A stretch of DNA of 64,000 nucleotides from Branchiostoma floridae. Taxonomy: Eukaryota > Chordata > Leptocardii > Amphioxiformes > Branchiostomatidae. This document shows positions 11,266-23,272 of this stretch, one piece after another. A program made the position numbers and the translations under genes. Below the pieces are notes generated by a model that had not been told where the DNA came from, made no database searches, and saw only the letters and a program-made list of their open reading frames with translations. The stretch is taken from assembly GCF_000003815.2 (NCBI RefSeq), contig NC_049980.1, forward strand, positions 26,228,951 through 26,292,950. The letters are read 5' to 3'. Each line of letters begins with the position of its first letter. Within the stretch, counting starts at the first letter, position 1.

Positions 11266-14255
11266 GTAAGCACCATTTTGTTTATCAATGTGTCATTTCC
11301 TTGGTGAAGCATGAGAGACAACACTTCTTGCTTCTGTGTTTTCCACAACTCTCTTGATCTGAACCAAAGCTTTATTCGACCTCAAGTATAGTATGTAGCT
11401 AGTCTTTTCCCTTCTTGTATTTAATGCCATCTTCAGTTCGCTTTTATGTTAAAAACTTTTGTTAAACTACACCTACCATAATTAGACCCTGTCAGTTTCC
11501 CAAACATGATACACACACATACAAATGTACCTTTCTACACTATCCTGCAATTTCTCTCCCTTTCAGAGCCTGATCCTAAGAATTGAGGCTACTAAATGTG
11601 TAACATAAGCTTCCCTGTGTCACTGGACAATCACAGACGTTAATTGGTTCTGGCACTTCCAGAGTTGAGCCTATTCAGTTTTCACCCTGTCCTTAGACCC
11701 TGACTACTTGTTCGCACACCAGCCAAACTGGCCCCTAATTTAAGTATTCAGTAAATGCCTGTTACAAAAACCTATGTTAGATATACATCCTGTTGGACCA
11801 CTTATCCTATACCGCAAGGATTTCGAAAAGTGCTGGGATTTGCCATGAGATGTGAAGACCAGATAAATGCTTTTGTCCTCTGTATCCTTGGAAACCAGTT
11901 CCTCCTGTAGGTCAGAGGTCAAAGCTTGATCCTGCAATCTTCTGGCAAAGGAGTCTTGATTGTCAGGGCCTTTTCTTTAAGGGGAACCCCTGAGATAAAG
12001 AAGCCAGGTCTGAGGTATTTAAGACGAGCTACATTGTATGTATCCTGCGTAGCCCCTGAAGTCTCACCTTAAAGACCAGAGGTCCGTCTCTCCCATAACT
12101 CAAACTCAGGCTTATAAGATCACTTCCCCCAGACAGTCCTCCAACCTGTAATTTCCACTAAGCCTGCCATTCCCCCAAACTGCTGGACAGTCTCCATCTT
12201 AAATCACCTGCTGACGGGGCCCTTAATACTGGATGACCCTGGTTGATAGACTTGTCTCTAATGCCAGGACGGTTTGGCCATGATCAGTAATGATGGACAC
12301 TTACTGCAGGTAATTGCCATTTTTGTTGGCATGATGGAAAACTTTTTTGTTGTTGTGGGGAGCTTTTGCGCTCCATGTGGCATCTGATAGATTTGTCTTA
12401 CCTAAATTGTACTCCGCAATCTCTGTGTCATGGAGGAATGAACGTCACTACAGCTCACCACACAGCACCAGACATCAGTCTGATTGACCCAAACCTGTAG
12501 GGAGTGTGCTGGAAATGGTTACAACAGGGAGAGATGCTCATTCTGCACCTGCAATTTACACCATTCAGAACAACCACCTCTCCACAGTATGATGGACTAT
12601 TACGTGAGTGTGGGCTGTATAGAGAGAGTGATTTGGGCATGAGGGCTGTATAGAGAGAGTGGATGACTATGGCCATGTAGAGGGGCTTTAGCTTTGAGAA
12701 AGTCCTGATTAAAGTGTGAAGTGGAAAGCTGAATACAAGATCTAGACTGCAGTTTGAGGTTTGAGGAAGTCCTGTAAAGTTTGGAGCTGAAGACATGACG
12801 GATCGCTCCTCACGACTGCTGCCCCTCGCCGCCACCCCGATTCGTCATCTCCTGCTTCGCGCAATTAAAATAATCATCACGAGACGCTCCTTTCCGCGGG
12901 AGCGCGGCCAAAACGCCGCCGCCGCTGCCTCCATGCATCATCCTGACAACCAGCAATTTCATGCCGAGCTTCTGTCAGACGAGCGTTGTTCCTCCTCATA
13001 CAGATCAGCCAGGAATCCCCGTCCTCAGCACCCTTTAATTCCCGTCCCAGGAAGGACACTTGGCCCCTCGGGGAGCGTGCTTTGTGAGGGAAACGGTTGC
13101 CAGGGTAACGGTTTCTAAAGGCGATTGTGCTCCGAGTGTTCCTGCTCATTTCCTGTGAATGGGACGTCGCCTGTGATGTGGGAGAGAGAAAGGACTCGGG
13201 AGGAGTGAATAGTTTGTCGGGGCGGCTAATGGATTTGTCAAGTTCAGGGTCTGACCTGAGTGAAGCACATACGACAGCGATTACGCACGAGCATCAAGCT
13301 GCATAACGGGTCGATCATTGCGGAAAATACTCGTGCAACAAAACACAGATTGGGGAGGGGGAGAAAAGAGGGGGCATGCTGAAAAACATTGTCCTTGAGC
13401 ATCTTGGACTGAAAGCCAAAGAATCTAAGTGGCACACAAGTTAAGAAAAATGTCTGGTACAGATGAAGTATCAGTTCAGGATTGAAAAAAAAATTTCGAG
13501 CCCTGCTGACATCAGTACTAACCCAGTGTGCGTTAAGGCACAGCCTGCGTAGCGGCGGGTTCCGGGATTGATGCTGGTTTTCCCGAGGACTGAAGCGGCA
13601 GAACAGATGACCTTTGCTGGCTGTCCGGCGGGAGATTCAGCGTCATTAAAACAAACTGCAGGGCCGGTAATAAACCTGAACCAGGGCCAGATGGGACCTC
13701 ATAGCGCGGGTAGCAAACACGCAGGAGAAGCAAGACCACTCCTGTTACAGGCAGCATAGCAGGACAGGATGGTCCATCAGCAAAAAGGATTTCCCTGAGC
13801 TTTCCATCACTCTGTCTCACGTACATGGTGCTATACATTGTCCCAATCTTATCGTAAGTTACATATCACAAATTTATTCAAACTGTTAAAATGATTCAAG
13901 TCGAGTCAGATCCATCACTTATTCAAAACATCATACTAGTAAAATACAGTGCAGTATAAATCATGGTCCATAACTATGCCTGTTACATAGATGTCTCGTA
14001 GCTATTTAAAACCAACGCAATGCCAATGCAATACTTGTGAATTGTCTGTTGAAAATACTTACTAGTAGACTACATACAAAAGGACTTTACACCAATCACA
14101 CAACTTTGACTACAAGACCCCAAACACATGTACACAAATCCATGAGTTGGCTTCTTATCCTTTTCAGCTGTTGTAAAATTGTGTTGTCCAAACTCTGTTT
14201 TCATTGATATTGTGATGATGCTGATTATGATGAAAGTGTGTGTTGTGTTTTCCAG
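11266..14255 (+). other. Semaphorin intron 5 with a CpG-rich patch
   Basis: Mostly AT-rich non-coding sequence. From about 12790 to 13150 it becomes clearly GC- and CpG-rich, ending in an RFX-type X-box at 13096-13109. A second milder patch lies at 13545-13745. No exon with usable splice sites and frame was found in either patch. Confidence 0.6.
13096..13109 (+). promoter_or_regulatory. Candidate RFX X-box
   Basis: GTTGCCAGGGTAAC is an inverted repeat matching the RFX-family X-box consensus (GTNRCC, spacer, RGYAAC). It lies at the end of the CpG-rich patch of intron 5. Binding is inferred from the motif only. Confidence 0.45.
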
Positions 14256-14361
14256 TTGGAAGTGTTTTCGGAGCGTGCGTACAACGGCGGAGCACCCACC
14301 ATGTCCGGCATCGCGAAATGTCCGTTTGATCCGAGTCACAAGAACACCGCTGTCTTCGCAG
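14256..14361 (+). CDS. Semaphorin exon 6, KCPFDP motif
   Basis: Acceptor TGTTTTCCAG, donor AG|GTAAGC; phase 0 in, phase 1 out. The segment SGIAKCPFDPSHKNTAVFA corresponds to the conserved G-A-R-C-P-Y-D-P strand of Sema domains. Confidence 0.9.
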
Positions 14362-15796
14362 GTAAGCTGAAGTCACTTAGACATGCTTTTGAACATTAAC
14401 GCAGACAAAGGCAACACTTGTTTTGTTTTTCTAAAAGCACTGTAAAATTTTTAAAGTCCAAATCCAGGGCTCAAAATAGTTTCATTCAAATGTTTAGCTT
14501 GTACTGCCTAATCTAATCTGACTAGCAAGTAGCTTTGCTTGAGGAGGGGGTATTTGTGTTCTAGAAGTCTCTCAGTGTAACCCATTAAATTCTGGCATTA
14601 TGATTTCCATTGGGGGTTTGTGAAATGAAACAAAGGACATGGGAATCAGGTCCCTAGAGGAGAATTGTTCTATGGCCAAGGTCACCTTCCGGAAGTTGTG
14701 GGGAGGGGGGCAGCCAGTTTGTGATGCTGTTTAGCAGCCAGTATGGAAAGGACGCCCAATTGAAAGTCTGAAGGTGTTTGTTTGCTCAAAGGAATACTGA
14801 ACAGACTAAGCTCAGTAAGGAATACGTAATGGTCTGAGATGTAAGTCATTCCTCTGAGGAACACAGAACTGTCAAAACTTAGTCTTAATCCACTTAGGAA
14901 TACCATGTAGTCTTCGCCAAGTCTAAGGAATACTGAACAATCAAAGATGAAGGTCATTTCCCGGAGGAAAACTAGATAGTTTAAGATTAAAGTTGTTCTT
15001 GAAAGGGATACTAAACTGCATAACATAAGGCTCTCATGAATACTAAACAGTCTTAAGTACAACTGATTCTTCCAAGGAACTCTGAGCAGTCTCACATGTA
15101 AGATGTGAGTTGTTCTTGTAAGGGATACTGACGGGATGTGAGCATTTAAGTTAGGTTCTGTGGGTTCTGCTTCATATGCTTCTCCTCTATCTGATCACCA
15201 CTAGATACAGAAGCCCTTCCCTGTAATTGAATTTGCCAAGATAGGCAGGTGGCCAAATAGCTTTAATTTCCTCGGATGTTCAACTCCATTGCCGTACGAG
15301 GCCCGCTGGGTTCGACCTTTGACTAGAGCTGATAAAACGGGTGGAGAGTTTGGAATTGGGGGATTTGTTGGGCGTGCATAAAGGGTCAGGCAGGCAGGAT
15401 GGCTGGCGAGATTGCAAGAAAGCAGCTCTCAGTTTCATCGTAAACCTATGCTGTAATCAGGTTACTGAAGTTCATCCGTGGACTGTACATTAATGACTGT
15501 GGTGTGCGCGTGAAAAGTAGTTGTCCCCTCTAGTCCTCTTGTAATGGATTTGTGACTACAGAATATAACCACAATTCAAAGGAGAGGAAGAAAACAGTGC
15601 ACAGTAGGGTTTGGAAAGTTACTTGGAACTGTTTTTTTTTCTGAAAACATGCATGTATGTAAAACAGAATAAACACAATTCAGTGAAAACACTGTTTGCT
15701 TTGTGTCTTTTGGTTGGAAGCTGCACTTGGTTTAACCGTTGTAGATATGTGCGTTTGTTTATTTGTTTGTTTACCCTTTTGTTTGTTGCCCCACAG
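14362..15796 (+). repeat. Semaphorin intron 6 with degenerate ~40-bp tandem repeat
   Basis: From about 14780 to 15135 a degenerate unit (consensus roughly AAGGAATACTGAACAGTCTA plus a GTCATTCTT tail) recurs eight or nine times. It gives a 137-codon open frame on the minus strand with repeating FLR-type words, which is judged a repeat artefact. Confidence 0.65.
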
Positions 15797-16017
15797 ATGG
15801 GAAGTTGTACTCTGCAACCGTTGCGGACTTCACGGCGAGGGATACGGTGATCTACCGGAGTCTGGGGTACTCGGAACCGTACGACCCAACACTCAAGACA
15901 GAACAGTATGACTCCAAGTGGCTGAACGAGCCCAGCTTCATCAAATCCTTCGAACACGGCAACAAGGTCTTCTTCTTCTTCAAGGAAACCGCTGTGGAGT
16001 ATATCAACTGTGGGAAG
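15797..16017 (+). CDS. Semaphorin exon 7, DSKWL / FFFKE motifs
   Basis: Acceptor TTGCCCCACAG, donor AAG|GTACTG; phase 1 in, phase 0 out. It encodes DGKLYSATVADF, VIYRSLG, YDSKWLNEPSF and VFFFFKETAVEY, a run diagnostic for class 6/class 1 semaphorins. Confidence 0.95.
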
Positions 16018-16129
16018 GTACTGAGAGTTTTGTTTGTCCTTTTACTACCATTTTTATGTTCAGTAGTTCCCAAAGTGAAAGCTGGGAGGGTCTTTTTCTT
16101 AACAATTCATATCTTCCATCTCCCCTCAG

Positions 16130-16352
16130 ACGATCTACTCGCGTGTGGCCCGGGTATGTAAAGATGACCAGGGCGGTCAGCGCGTGCTGCAGAACCGCTG
16201 GACCACATACATGAAGGCACGACTGAACTGTTCCGTCCCCGGCGAGTACCCGTTCTACTTTGATGAGATCCAGGCCATGACAGACCTGATCCAGGTCGGA
16301 GACAGCTACCGCATGTACGCTGTCTTCACCACCCCACAGAACAGCATCTCAG
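16130..16352 (+). CDS. Semaphorin exon 8, RLNCSVPG motif
   Basis: Acceptor ATCTCCCCTCAG, donor AG|GTACGT; phase 0 in, phase 1 out. It encodes [17 protein letters not shown], the tryptophan-containing strand and [20 protein letters not shown], near-diagnostic for semaphorins. Confidence 0.95.
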
Positions 16353-16548
16353 GTACGTTTTCTTTATTTGTTTTTTAAGTTTACTCGTGGTTCATGTTTG
16401 CTAGGACCCTGCAAAGCATAATCTCTGGTACTATTTGACAGTCATTCCCTGTCAGTTTGTGGTATTTATTTGGAAATGTTCTGTGGCGATTGCACAGATG
16501 TTACAGGACTGGTTTACTGACTTTCATATGTTTTTTTTTTTCTCCCAG

Positions 16549-16886
16549 GATCGGCTGTATGTGCGTTTGACATGGAGAACATCACGGAAGCGTTCGATGG
16601 GAAGTACAAGGAACAGGAGACGACGCAGTCGACATGGCTGCCCGTCCCGCCAAACCGTGTGCCCAGTCCACGCCCCGGAAACTGCGTCAACAACTCCAAA
16701 CTTGTTCCTGACACCACACTGAACTTCGTGAAGACACACCCGCTGATGGACAGCGCTGTTGGTGCCTGGGGCGGGGAACCGCTCTTCATCAAAACCGGAT
16801 CGGCGCGGTTTACGGCCATCGCCGTGGATACAGAGGCAGGGATTGGGAATCACCTGGTGATGTTCATCGGCACCAACACCGGGAAG
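16549..16886 (+). CDS. Semaphorin exon 9, GSAVCAFDM / THPLMD motifs
   Basis: Acceptor TTTTTTCTCCCAG, donor AAG|GTGAGA; phase 1 in, phase 0 out; 338 bp. It encodes GSAVCAFDM, KEQE, the proline-rich PRPGNC loop, NFVKTHPLMD and the AIAVDTEAG strand. The length and order match the C-terminal half of the Sema propeller. Confidence 0.95.
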
Positions 16887-17269
16887 GTGAGACATTTCGC
16901 ATTGTCATTTCGTTATCATGATGAGCCATCTTTGAGCCATCATTGGCATGATGAGCCTTCAGTCTTGTACGGCTTTCGAAGCATAATCCTTTAACACTAC
17001 ACAATCTTGTGACATGTATCTGGATAGTTGATGAATGAAGATGGCGGTGGTTTTGGTGTAGAAACATAATTGTAGACAGCCCTAGCAATATTCTGTACTA
17101 CACCTAGAGAAAGATGTGTAAGAAGCAAATTTTAAGCCAGGAGCAGAAGCTGAGCCATGACTTGTCTTTGCCCAGGGACTTTTTTAAGAAACGTCATTCC
17201 TCTGTGCCCCTGCCTAGGTTTTTACCTGATTCCTTTACCAGGGGCCTAAGATATTGTTTGTTTCCTCAG

Positions 17270-17475
17270 GTTCTGAAGATCCTGTACGTTGATGGGAAGC
17301 AGATTTTCCTGGAGGAGATAGAGGTGATGGACCAGGACACCCCCGAGGGGGAGCGCTCCATCTTAAACCTGCGTCTGGTCCAGAAGACGCCACGTGAGAA
17401 GGTCCTGGTTGCCGTGACCCAGCGCAAGGTCGTCCAGGTGCCACTTGCACGCTGCCAGCGCTACAGCTCCTGCAG
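17270..17475 (+). CDS. Semaphorin exon 10, end of propeller
   Basis: Acceptor TTTCCTCAG, donor CAG|GTAAGG; phase 0 in, phase 2 out. It encodes VLKILYVDGK, the last propeller strands, and VPLARCQRYSSC, which opens the PSI domain. Confidence 0.92.
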
Positions 17476-17634
17476 GTAAGGTCCCACCCCTCCTGCAGAG
17501 TGGTACAACCCACAGATGACACACATCCATACCTGATTTTGGACTGTTGCACTGTATAGAAAGGGGAGTAAATTCCTTTTTGTCGTATCTATCCATGTTC
17601 AGGACAAAGTCTAACCCCCAGTTGTTTCTTGCAG

Positions 17635-17700
17635 GTCATGTGTGAAGGCGCAGGATCCATATTGTGGGTGGAGCGGCGACAACAATGACTGTCGGGAGGC
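17635..17700 (+). CDS. Semaphorin exon 11, PSI domain
   Basis: Acceptor TTTCTTGCAG, donor GC|GTGAGT; phase 2-2. It encodes CVKAQDPYCGWSGDNNDC, the canonical D-P-Y-C-G-W core of a plexin-semaphorin-integrin domain. Confidence 0.95.
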
Positions 17701-17862
17701 GTGAGTACACTTCACCTTTAAACTTTGTCAGATTGTCTTTGTGAAGCTAAACTGCAACAACGTGTTTAGAAGATGATTTTCTTTCTTGTAACAGGAACTG
17801 TCCTTAATTCCCAGACAGTGCTACAGAGACAGATTTCTGACGAATCTTGTCGTTTTTTCCAG

Positions 17863-17930
17863 TGTTTCCAACACCCTCCAAGACATTCTGAACGGAGATC
17901 ACACCAGCTTCACCGGATATACCTGCTCAG
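17863..17930 (+). CDS. Semaphorin exon 12, after PSI
   Basis: Acceptor GTTTTTTCCAG, donor AG|GTGGGT; phase 2 in, phase 1 out. It encodes a segment with LQDILNGDHT, comparable to the LQDI/L-type stretch that closes the PSI region in class 6 proteins. Confidence 0.8.
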
Positions 17931-18345
17931 GTGGGTCAGACATCATGTCTTCAGTCTCGCTAGTAGCAGGTCGGCTAGTGTCGGTCTTCTTAAACTCCTT
18001 GTAAATTTTATGCTGGCACTGCATTAAAGGAAGTTTCCTTACAGAAATCCAATCGAAACGAGCAAAAAAGCAAAACAGCCTTGCAGTTTTACTTTTTTTT
18101 GTAACATACATCAATAACTGTTATGGAACAATTTTACTACTTTCCAGCTTGAGAGAATGGACTCACCCGATTTTCGATGATATCTGATACATGTGTAACT
18201 CCAGTTGCTCAAAATATATGACCTCATAGATGCTTGATATTAGCAACAGTTAAAGACAGTTGAAAATTCAATTGTTTCCACTACATTATGTATGTAGTCC
18301 AACACAACTGAATGTTCTAACGTTTCTTTCTGTTCTTCCCTGCAG

Positions 18346-18363
18346 GATTCAGCGACTACGGAG
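18346..18363 (+). CDS. Semaphorin exon 13, 18-nt microexon
   Basis: Acceptor TTCTTCCCTGCAG, donor GAG|GTAAGT; phase 1-1, so it can be included or skipped without a frame change. It encodes six stalk residues (GFSDYG with the shared codon). Both splice sites are strong, which is the main support for so short an exon. Confidence 0.7.
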
Positions 18364-19013
18364 GTAAGTTACGGTTCACTGTGGTGGCAGTGCCTTCAAT
18401 ACAGACATAAACATTCATGTACCAACACACTTGCAGACTCACAAACTACACAAATGTACAGTAGAACTTGTATGTGAGAAGTGATTCACAGCTATTTGTG
18501 CTGAAGACAGAGACTTATCGTGGTCAGGTTAACACAATCCTGCATGGCGTTCGTTGAAGAGGACATAGAGGACATAGGGACTTTCTTACTCCTCAACCAT
18601 GGTAGTCACAAACATGCCATAATGACAGCTCCTGTGCATTATAACTGGGTAGATGGTATTTCTATCATGCTAAAGATCCAACTGCCAGTCAAAATAATTA
18701 AGATATTGTGACTTTAGTGCACATAAAAGTGATATAAAAACAATATGTCCCCCAAAAGTTTTAATACTGACGTTCCGGCATGAATTCCTCCCGTACTAAA
18801 GCCGTCTTTTTCAGCTACATTCTGACCTTCACAAGCTTTACTTGCCAAATCAGGCACTTTGATCCAGTCTAAATGTACTAAACTGAAAACTTTTTATATT
18901 CATCACAATTCCCTTTGTTGTTTTAATTTCTGTACTGTTATTTTTGTTTGTATGATTATTGTTTCCGTTGGTGTGCAACTTTTTTTCTTTGTTTTCTTTC
19001 CTTGGCCCAATAG

Positions 19014-19061
19014 ATACGAGTCCACAGTCTACGCAGGCTCCGTGTGAATGCCGATCTCCGG
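19014..19061 (+). CDS. Semaphorin exon 14, stalk
   Basis: Acceptor TTGGCCCAATAG, donor G|GTTAGT; phase 1-1. It encodes DTSPQSTQAPCECRSP. Both candidate downstream exons (20064 and 23099) continue in frame from its phase-1 end, making it the branch point for two possible protein ends. Confidence 0.7.
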
Positions 19062-20063
19062 GTTAGTAAGACCACACATCTCCCTAGTCTCTGCCTAACT
19101 ACGAGACTCTCCATTCCACTGCAAACCCTCCCTCCACTCTCTGCTCTGTTCTCTAAAATCTATCAGTGACAGTTAAACTCTGTACGTCCGAGCCAGAGTT
19201 GAGATAAGCTTGCAGGTAGGCAGGCATGTGCACAGTACAACAGGGTGGCTGAAGGATGATAACCTTGATATCATATATTATAACACACCTTATCATTTAC
19301 AGTTATAACACCTGTCAGGTACATGTAACATGCCTGAAATGTCATGTACATGTACAGCTTAAACACCAGTTAGAGTAGGGGGTATGAAAATGGGAGGGTT
19401 TAGAGACGCTGGGTTTTTTCCATGGTAAGTCAGTATTCGGCCTAAATAAGTTGTTACTCTGCTGGTATGATTGATTGCCATTCTGGTCCTGAAGAAATTA
19501 CTAGGTTCCCTGTAGCACTGACATTGCCCGGACGTGGAGTAATTGAGTTTATCTCTAAGATGTAATTATGACTGAACCACATCTCTACAGCGTGGCTACC
19601 ATCCAGCTCTTCAGAAAGTCTAAAGCTTGGTTAACACGTCCTGCTTGGGTACCAGGTGCTTTCAGATAGTGGTGCTTTCCCTGTACAAACTGTGCATGAT
19701 AGGGAACTGCTCTCCTGGCTCTCTTCTGATCAAATTCTGCCTGTAGTATACATGTAACTGTCTAACAGGTTGTAAGGTGTCCAAACTTGCCATGGTGTTT
19801 CGTCAACTGACACAATGGAGGGTCTTCCTTTCACCGTCCTCTTTAAAACTTAAGGAAAATAATTGTGTAAACAAGGAGTCATTATATGTACTGAACTGTA
19901 AGGAGTTCAGTTATTACAATTGATAATCCTGTCAGTAAGCGTTAATGTATGAGGATAAGTGTAAGTGGTGAGGCAAAAGAACTAATGCGGTGGTGGTAAG
20001 TTGGTGGCAGGATGTGGGGATGATGGCTCGGTGCTTACTGGCTTCTTTGCTTGCAACCTTCAG

Positions 20064-21181
20064 TCTTAGAGGTAGTTCCCTTAGCGGACGAGGATGAGGG
20101 AGGACCCCAGGCAGTGTCGGATCTGGCTGAACAGCTTTTGGAAGGATTTGACACAGCTTCAGCTGTAGAGCAGACTAAGACTGCAGTGAGCAGGATGTAT
20201 GGAGGAAACACGAATCTCGAGATCGTCATCCGCAGGCACGGGGAAGTTTTCGGCGAGACGGCGCAGAGCCTGTACCAGAGGCTGGTGTTGATGTGTGACA
20301 GTAAAAAGTCCAGTCAGATGCAGACACACCAGCACATGAAGCAAGAGTGGGGCTGCCTGCGACGCTGCCTCCTGCGCCACCACCGTGATGTCATGACTGT
20401 GGGTCACCTGACATCGCAGGAGCGGTATGACATCCTGGACGCGATGTTGTCGGTGGTGTATGACATCGCCATGGAGACAGTGTTCAGCCTCGTATCGCGC
20501 CGGGTGAGTGACAACGTGACGGCAGAAAGGCAGACATACGGACTGCTTCTGGACGAGCTGCTGCTTGACCGGTACAACCACACCTGCAACTCCTCCCGCA
20601 TGTACCACCGCAACCGCCTGGAGATCAACATCCTCGAGAGCTTCCTGGTTCGGGAGGATCAACAGATGCTGCTGAACTCCTCCCGCCTCCAGCTGCTCCG
20701 GGGCATCCACCGCTCCGCATCCCGTTTCCTCCAGGCAGAGCAGAACCTGGCAAAGTACGGCGAGCGGCTGGTGGTGAAGTGGGCGAAGCTGACAAAGATG
20801 ATGGTGCGCCATGATGCGGACCTGCAGGTCCAGTACAACCGGACGGTGCAGCCGGTCGTGGACATCATCCAGGACCTGAGCCCCGCGGAGAAGGAGAGGG
20901 CCAAGTGGCACGTCTTCAGCAACACGGTGACTAAGGTGGTGTGCCGGGCGCTCCTTCAGCTGTCGGGGACGGAGTGTAAGGAGGAGGAGACGGGGAAAAG
21001 ACGCTGCATGAGCGAGGAGGTGATGGAGGAGATCGACACAGATGATGATGAGGAGGAGCAGGAGGAGGGAAGTGGTGCTGATGCTGAATCAGGGATAGTT
21101 AGCTGGGTCATATCTCCTGGGTGGAAGGAATGGAAAAAACAACAGGAAAGGATGCGAAGGTTCATACTAAGAAGTCCTTGA
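20064..21181 (+). CDS. Candidate alternative last exon: unrecognised 372-residue C-terminal domain
   Basis: An uninterrupted frame runs from an acceptor-like CTTTGCTTGCAACCTTCAG to a TGA at 21179-21181. From exon 14 (phase 1) it reads straight in, giving a 964-residue isoform without the membrane helix. The predicted segment is mostly helical, has five N-glycosylation sequons (NVT, NHT, two NSS, NRT), about seven cysteines, and an acidic Asp/Glu run near the end. Sequons and cysteines suit an extracellular location. I do not recognise the family. There is no in-frame ATG before 20195, which argues against an independent gene starting at the left edge. Other readings are a nested intronless gene starting at 20195, or a retrocopy fragment. 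Confidence 0.5.
20195..20197 (+). other. First in-frame ATG of the 20064-21181 frame
   Basis: If the frame is a separate nested gene, this methionine (MYGGNTN) is the earliest possible start. The open frame continues upstream to the acceptor with similar composition, so the codons before it look coding too. Confidence 0.4.
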
Positions 21182-22949
21182 AAGTGAACTGTAGCTGTAG
21201 CAGTAATACAGAAATTGCAGTGACTGTTCACAATCCCAGCAACAGTGCTATTTTGAGCATTTGGCTAACACTAAAACTTTGTTAAATGATATTTATGAAA
21301 TAGCTTATGACATCAGAAACACAACACAAGTGTAGAACTGTATAGACTTTGTAAAAGTACCCGATCATTGCTGTTGTTTGTAAGTCACTTTCTGCAGTAG
21401 ACAGTCTTTTCCATGACAGAAACCTTCAAAATACCTCAAACATTGTGGAATTGGGTTGTTAAGATGTAAGAAACGTAAGATGTTAAATGTTGCATTTTGT
21501 TTCACAACATATTTATCTATCTTTAGCGTACTTGATGATCATCTAAATAGTGTACCTTGAAATTGAACTTTCTGATAGTAGTTCATGCAAATTCAAATTG
21601 TCATAAAGTATAATGTTAAGATATTAATATGTACAGAAAATCTGGCATGAGACTTGTTTTGCTTATGGTCACAATAACATGCTGCACATTCTAATAGTAA
21701 ATTGTTAAGTCTATGACAATCAAGAGCTATATTTATGATGTTGGGACCAATGTTAAGGTGGTGTGCACGACATAGATAAGGGTGGTGGAAGGAGATGGTG
21801 CAATTAGCATCGTTTTGTGCAAAAACATGAACATATCATTTTCAGAGTGAATGACTTGATTATATATTTTTCTATTGTAATGTACGTTTAATTAATAGTT
21901 GATAAATGTCAGACCGTACTTAAGTTGCCTGGCAGAAAACATCAAAGTGCTAAGTGTTACATGTAGAGTTCCTTTTCAAAAGTTTACAGGTTCGTATTCA
22001 TTGCTTGTATGTGAAGTTAAAGTTACAAGTTATACTTGATTGCAAAGCTTAGTTCATAAATCACACATTTTCGCAGGCACCAGACATATGTTTTGGGCAA
22101 CGTTTTGAGTACTAAGTAAGGACTATAAATGAAAATTTAACTTGCAGTATATCTGTAAAAAGTTATTTATTTATTCATGTATCAGCAGGAGTTTGCAGTA
22201 TGTAGGGTCTAAGGGGGAAATTGTGCAATTAACATACTATTTGTACATTGTAATCAGACAAAAGTTTATACCTTATACATGTAATACTATGGTAAGGAGA
22301 AGACAATTTCTATTCTCAGAATTAAAATCTATGTTCCTACTTGTGGTTTGTCATGGAATGTGTACAGAAAAAGGAGATGAGATTGATTTGGTGCTAGTTT
22401 GATTGATTTGGTGCTACTTTGAAGTAAAGCTATAATGCATACAGGAACAATTAGGTTTAGGGTTGGCAAATAGGGATGGTTGGGCACATGTGTGTATAGA
22501 GTTGCCAAGTTATCAAAAGGCAGCATTTCTGTTCCCTGTCAGACTTACAATGTGAGAGATCAGTCAGTCACATCGTACAGTATAGTAACAGCGTCTGTGG
22601 AAACATCCCTAGTTCGTTAGATCTACCAGAGTAGAACTACATGTCACTGTGCACATAGCTGTACCTGCAAGTTAGACAATTGATACTAGGCTGTCACTGA
22701 GTTTTTCAAACTTCCTCAAATCTCCATCTAAACCTCCTACATTTGCTCCTCCAGTAGCCTCCTGCTAGACGCTTTGAGAGATACCTTTTTAATGCATGCC
22801 TTGGAGACATACGTCTCAAACATGGCGATAAATGTGTACATTGTAAATTCTCTGATCAAGCCCAATGTGTATGCTAACCTGTGACGTGTAACAGCGTACT
22901 CTCTGAAACTGCCTGCTAACTGTAAACTAACCAAACCACTGGCATGGTC

Positions 22950-22955
22950 AATAAA
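22950..22955 (+). terminator. Poly(A) signal AATAAA for the alternative last exon
   Basis: The AATAAA lies about 1.77 kb after the stop of the 20064-21181 frame and about 145 bp before semaphorin exon 15. The intervening AT-rich sequence would be a long 3'UTR. Use of the site is inferred. Confidence 0.4.
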
Positions 22956-23098
22956 CTACTGCATGATCTTGGCCTAATCAAAATATAAGAACCACACTGT
23001 TGATTCTCCTATAATGGTAATTCCACTGATAACTAAAGCGATAGGGGGCAATGGGAGTGTTGTGTCCTGACGGTGCTTTTCGTGCATGTACTGTACAG

Positions 23099-23272
23099 GC
23101 CCCCCGACCACTTCCCAAGTCACCCTCCACACCACCGGCCCCGGGGAGGTCACTTCCCCCACCACGTCGCCTGTACCACTCCCCAGTCAGACAGACCCCC
23201 CCGGGGTCCAGCTGGGAGAGACGGTTGAAATGCCTCCGGGCAAAGTCGAGCAGACAGTGGTCAAGCCACCCG
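23099..23272 (+). CDS. Semaphorin exon 15, Thr/Ser/Pro-rich stalk
   Basis: Acceptor GTACTGTACAG, donor CG|GTAAGG; phase 1-1, 174 bp. It encodes a low-complexity stalk rich in T, S, P and V, as expected for an O-glycosylated juxtamembrane region. Frame continuity on both sides supports it although the acceptor is weak in pyrimidines. Confidence 0.75.

Noticed and set aside
12455-13149. Open frames of 90-126 codons in the CpG-rich patch of intron 5
   Set aside because: GC-rich sequence lacks stop codons by composition; no splice sites in phase with neighbouring exons and no recognisable protein.
14682-15095. 137-codon minus-strand open frame in semaphorin intron 6
   Set aside because: Its repeating words follow the degenerate ~40-bp tandem repeat of the intron.
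20159-20911. 250-codon minus-strand open frame
   Set aside because: Antisense shadow of the 20064-21181 frame; the plus-strand frame has sequons, sensible composition and splice context.
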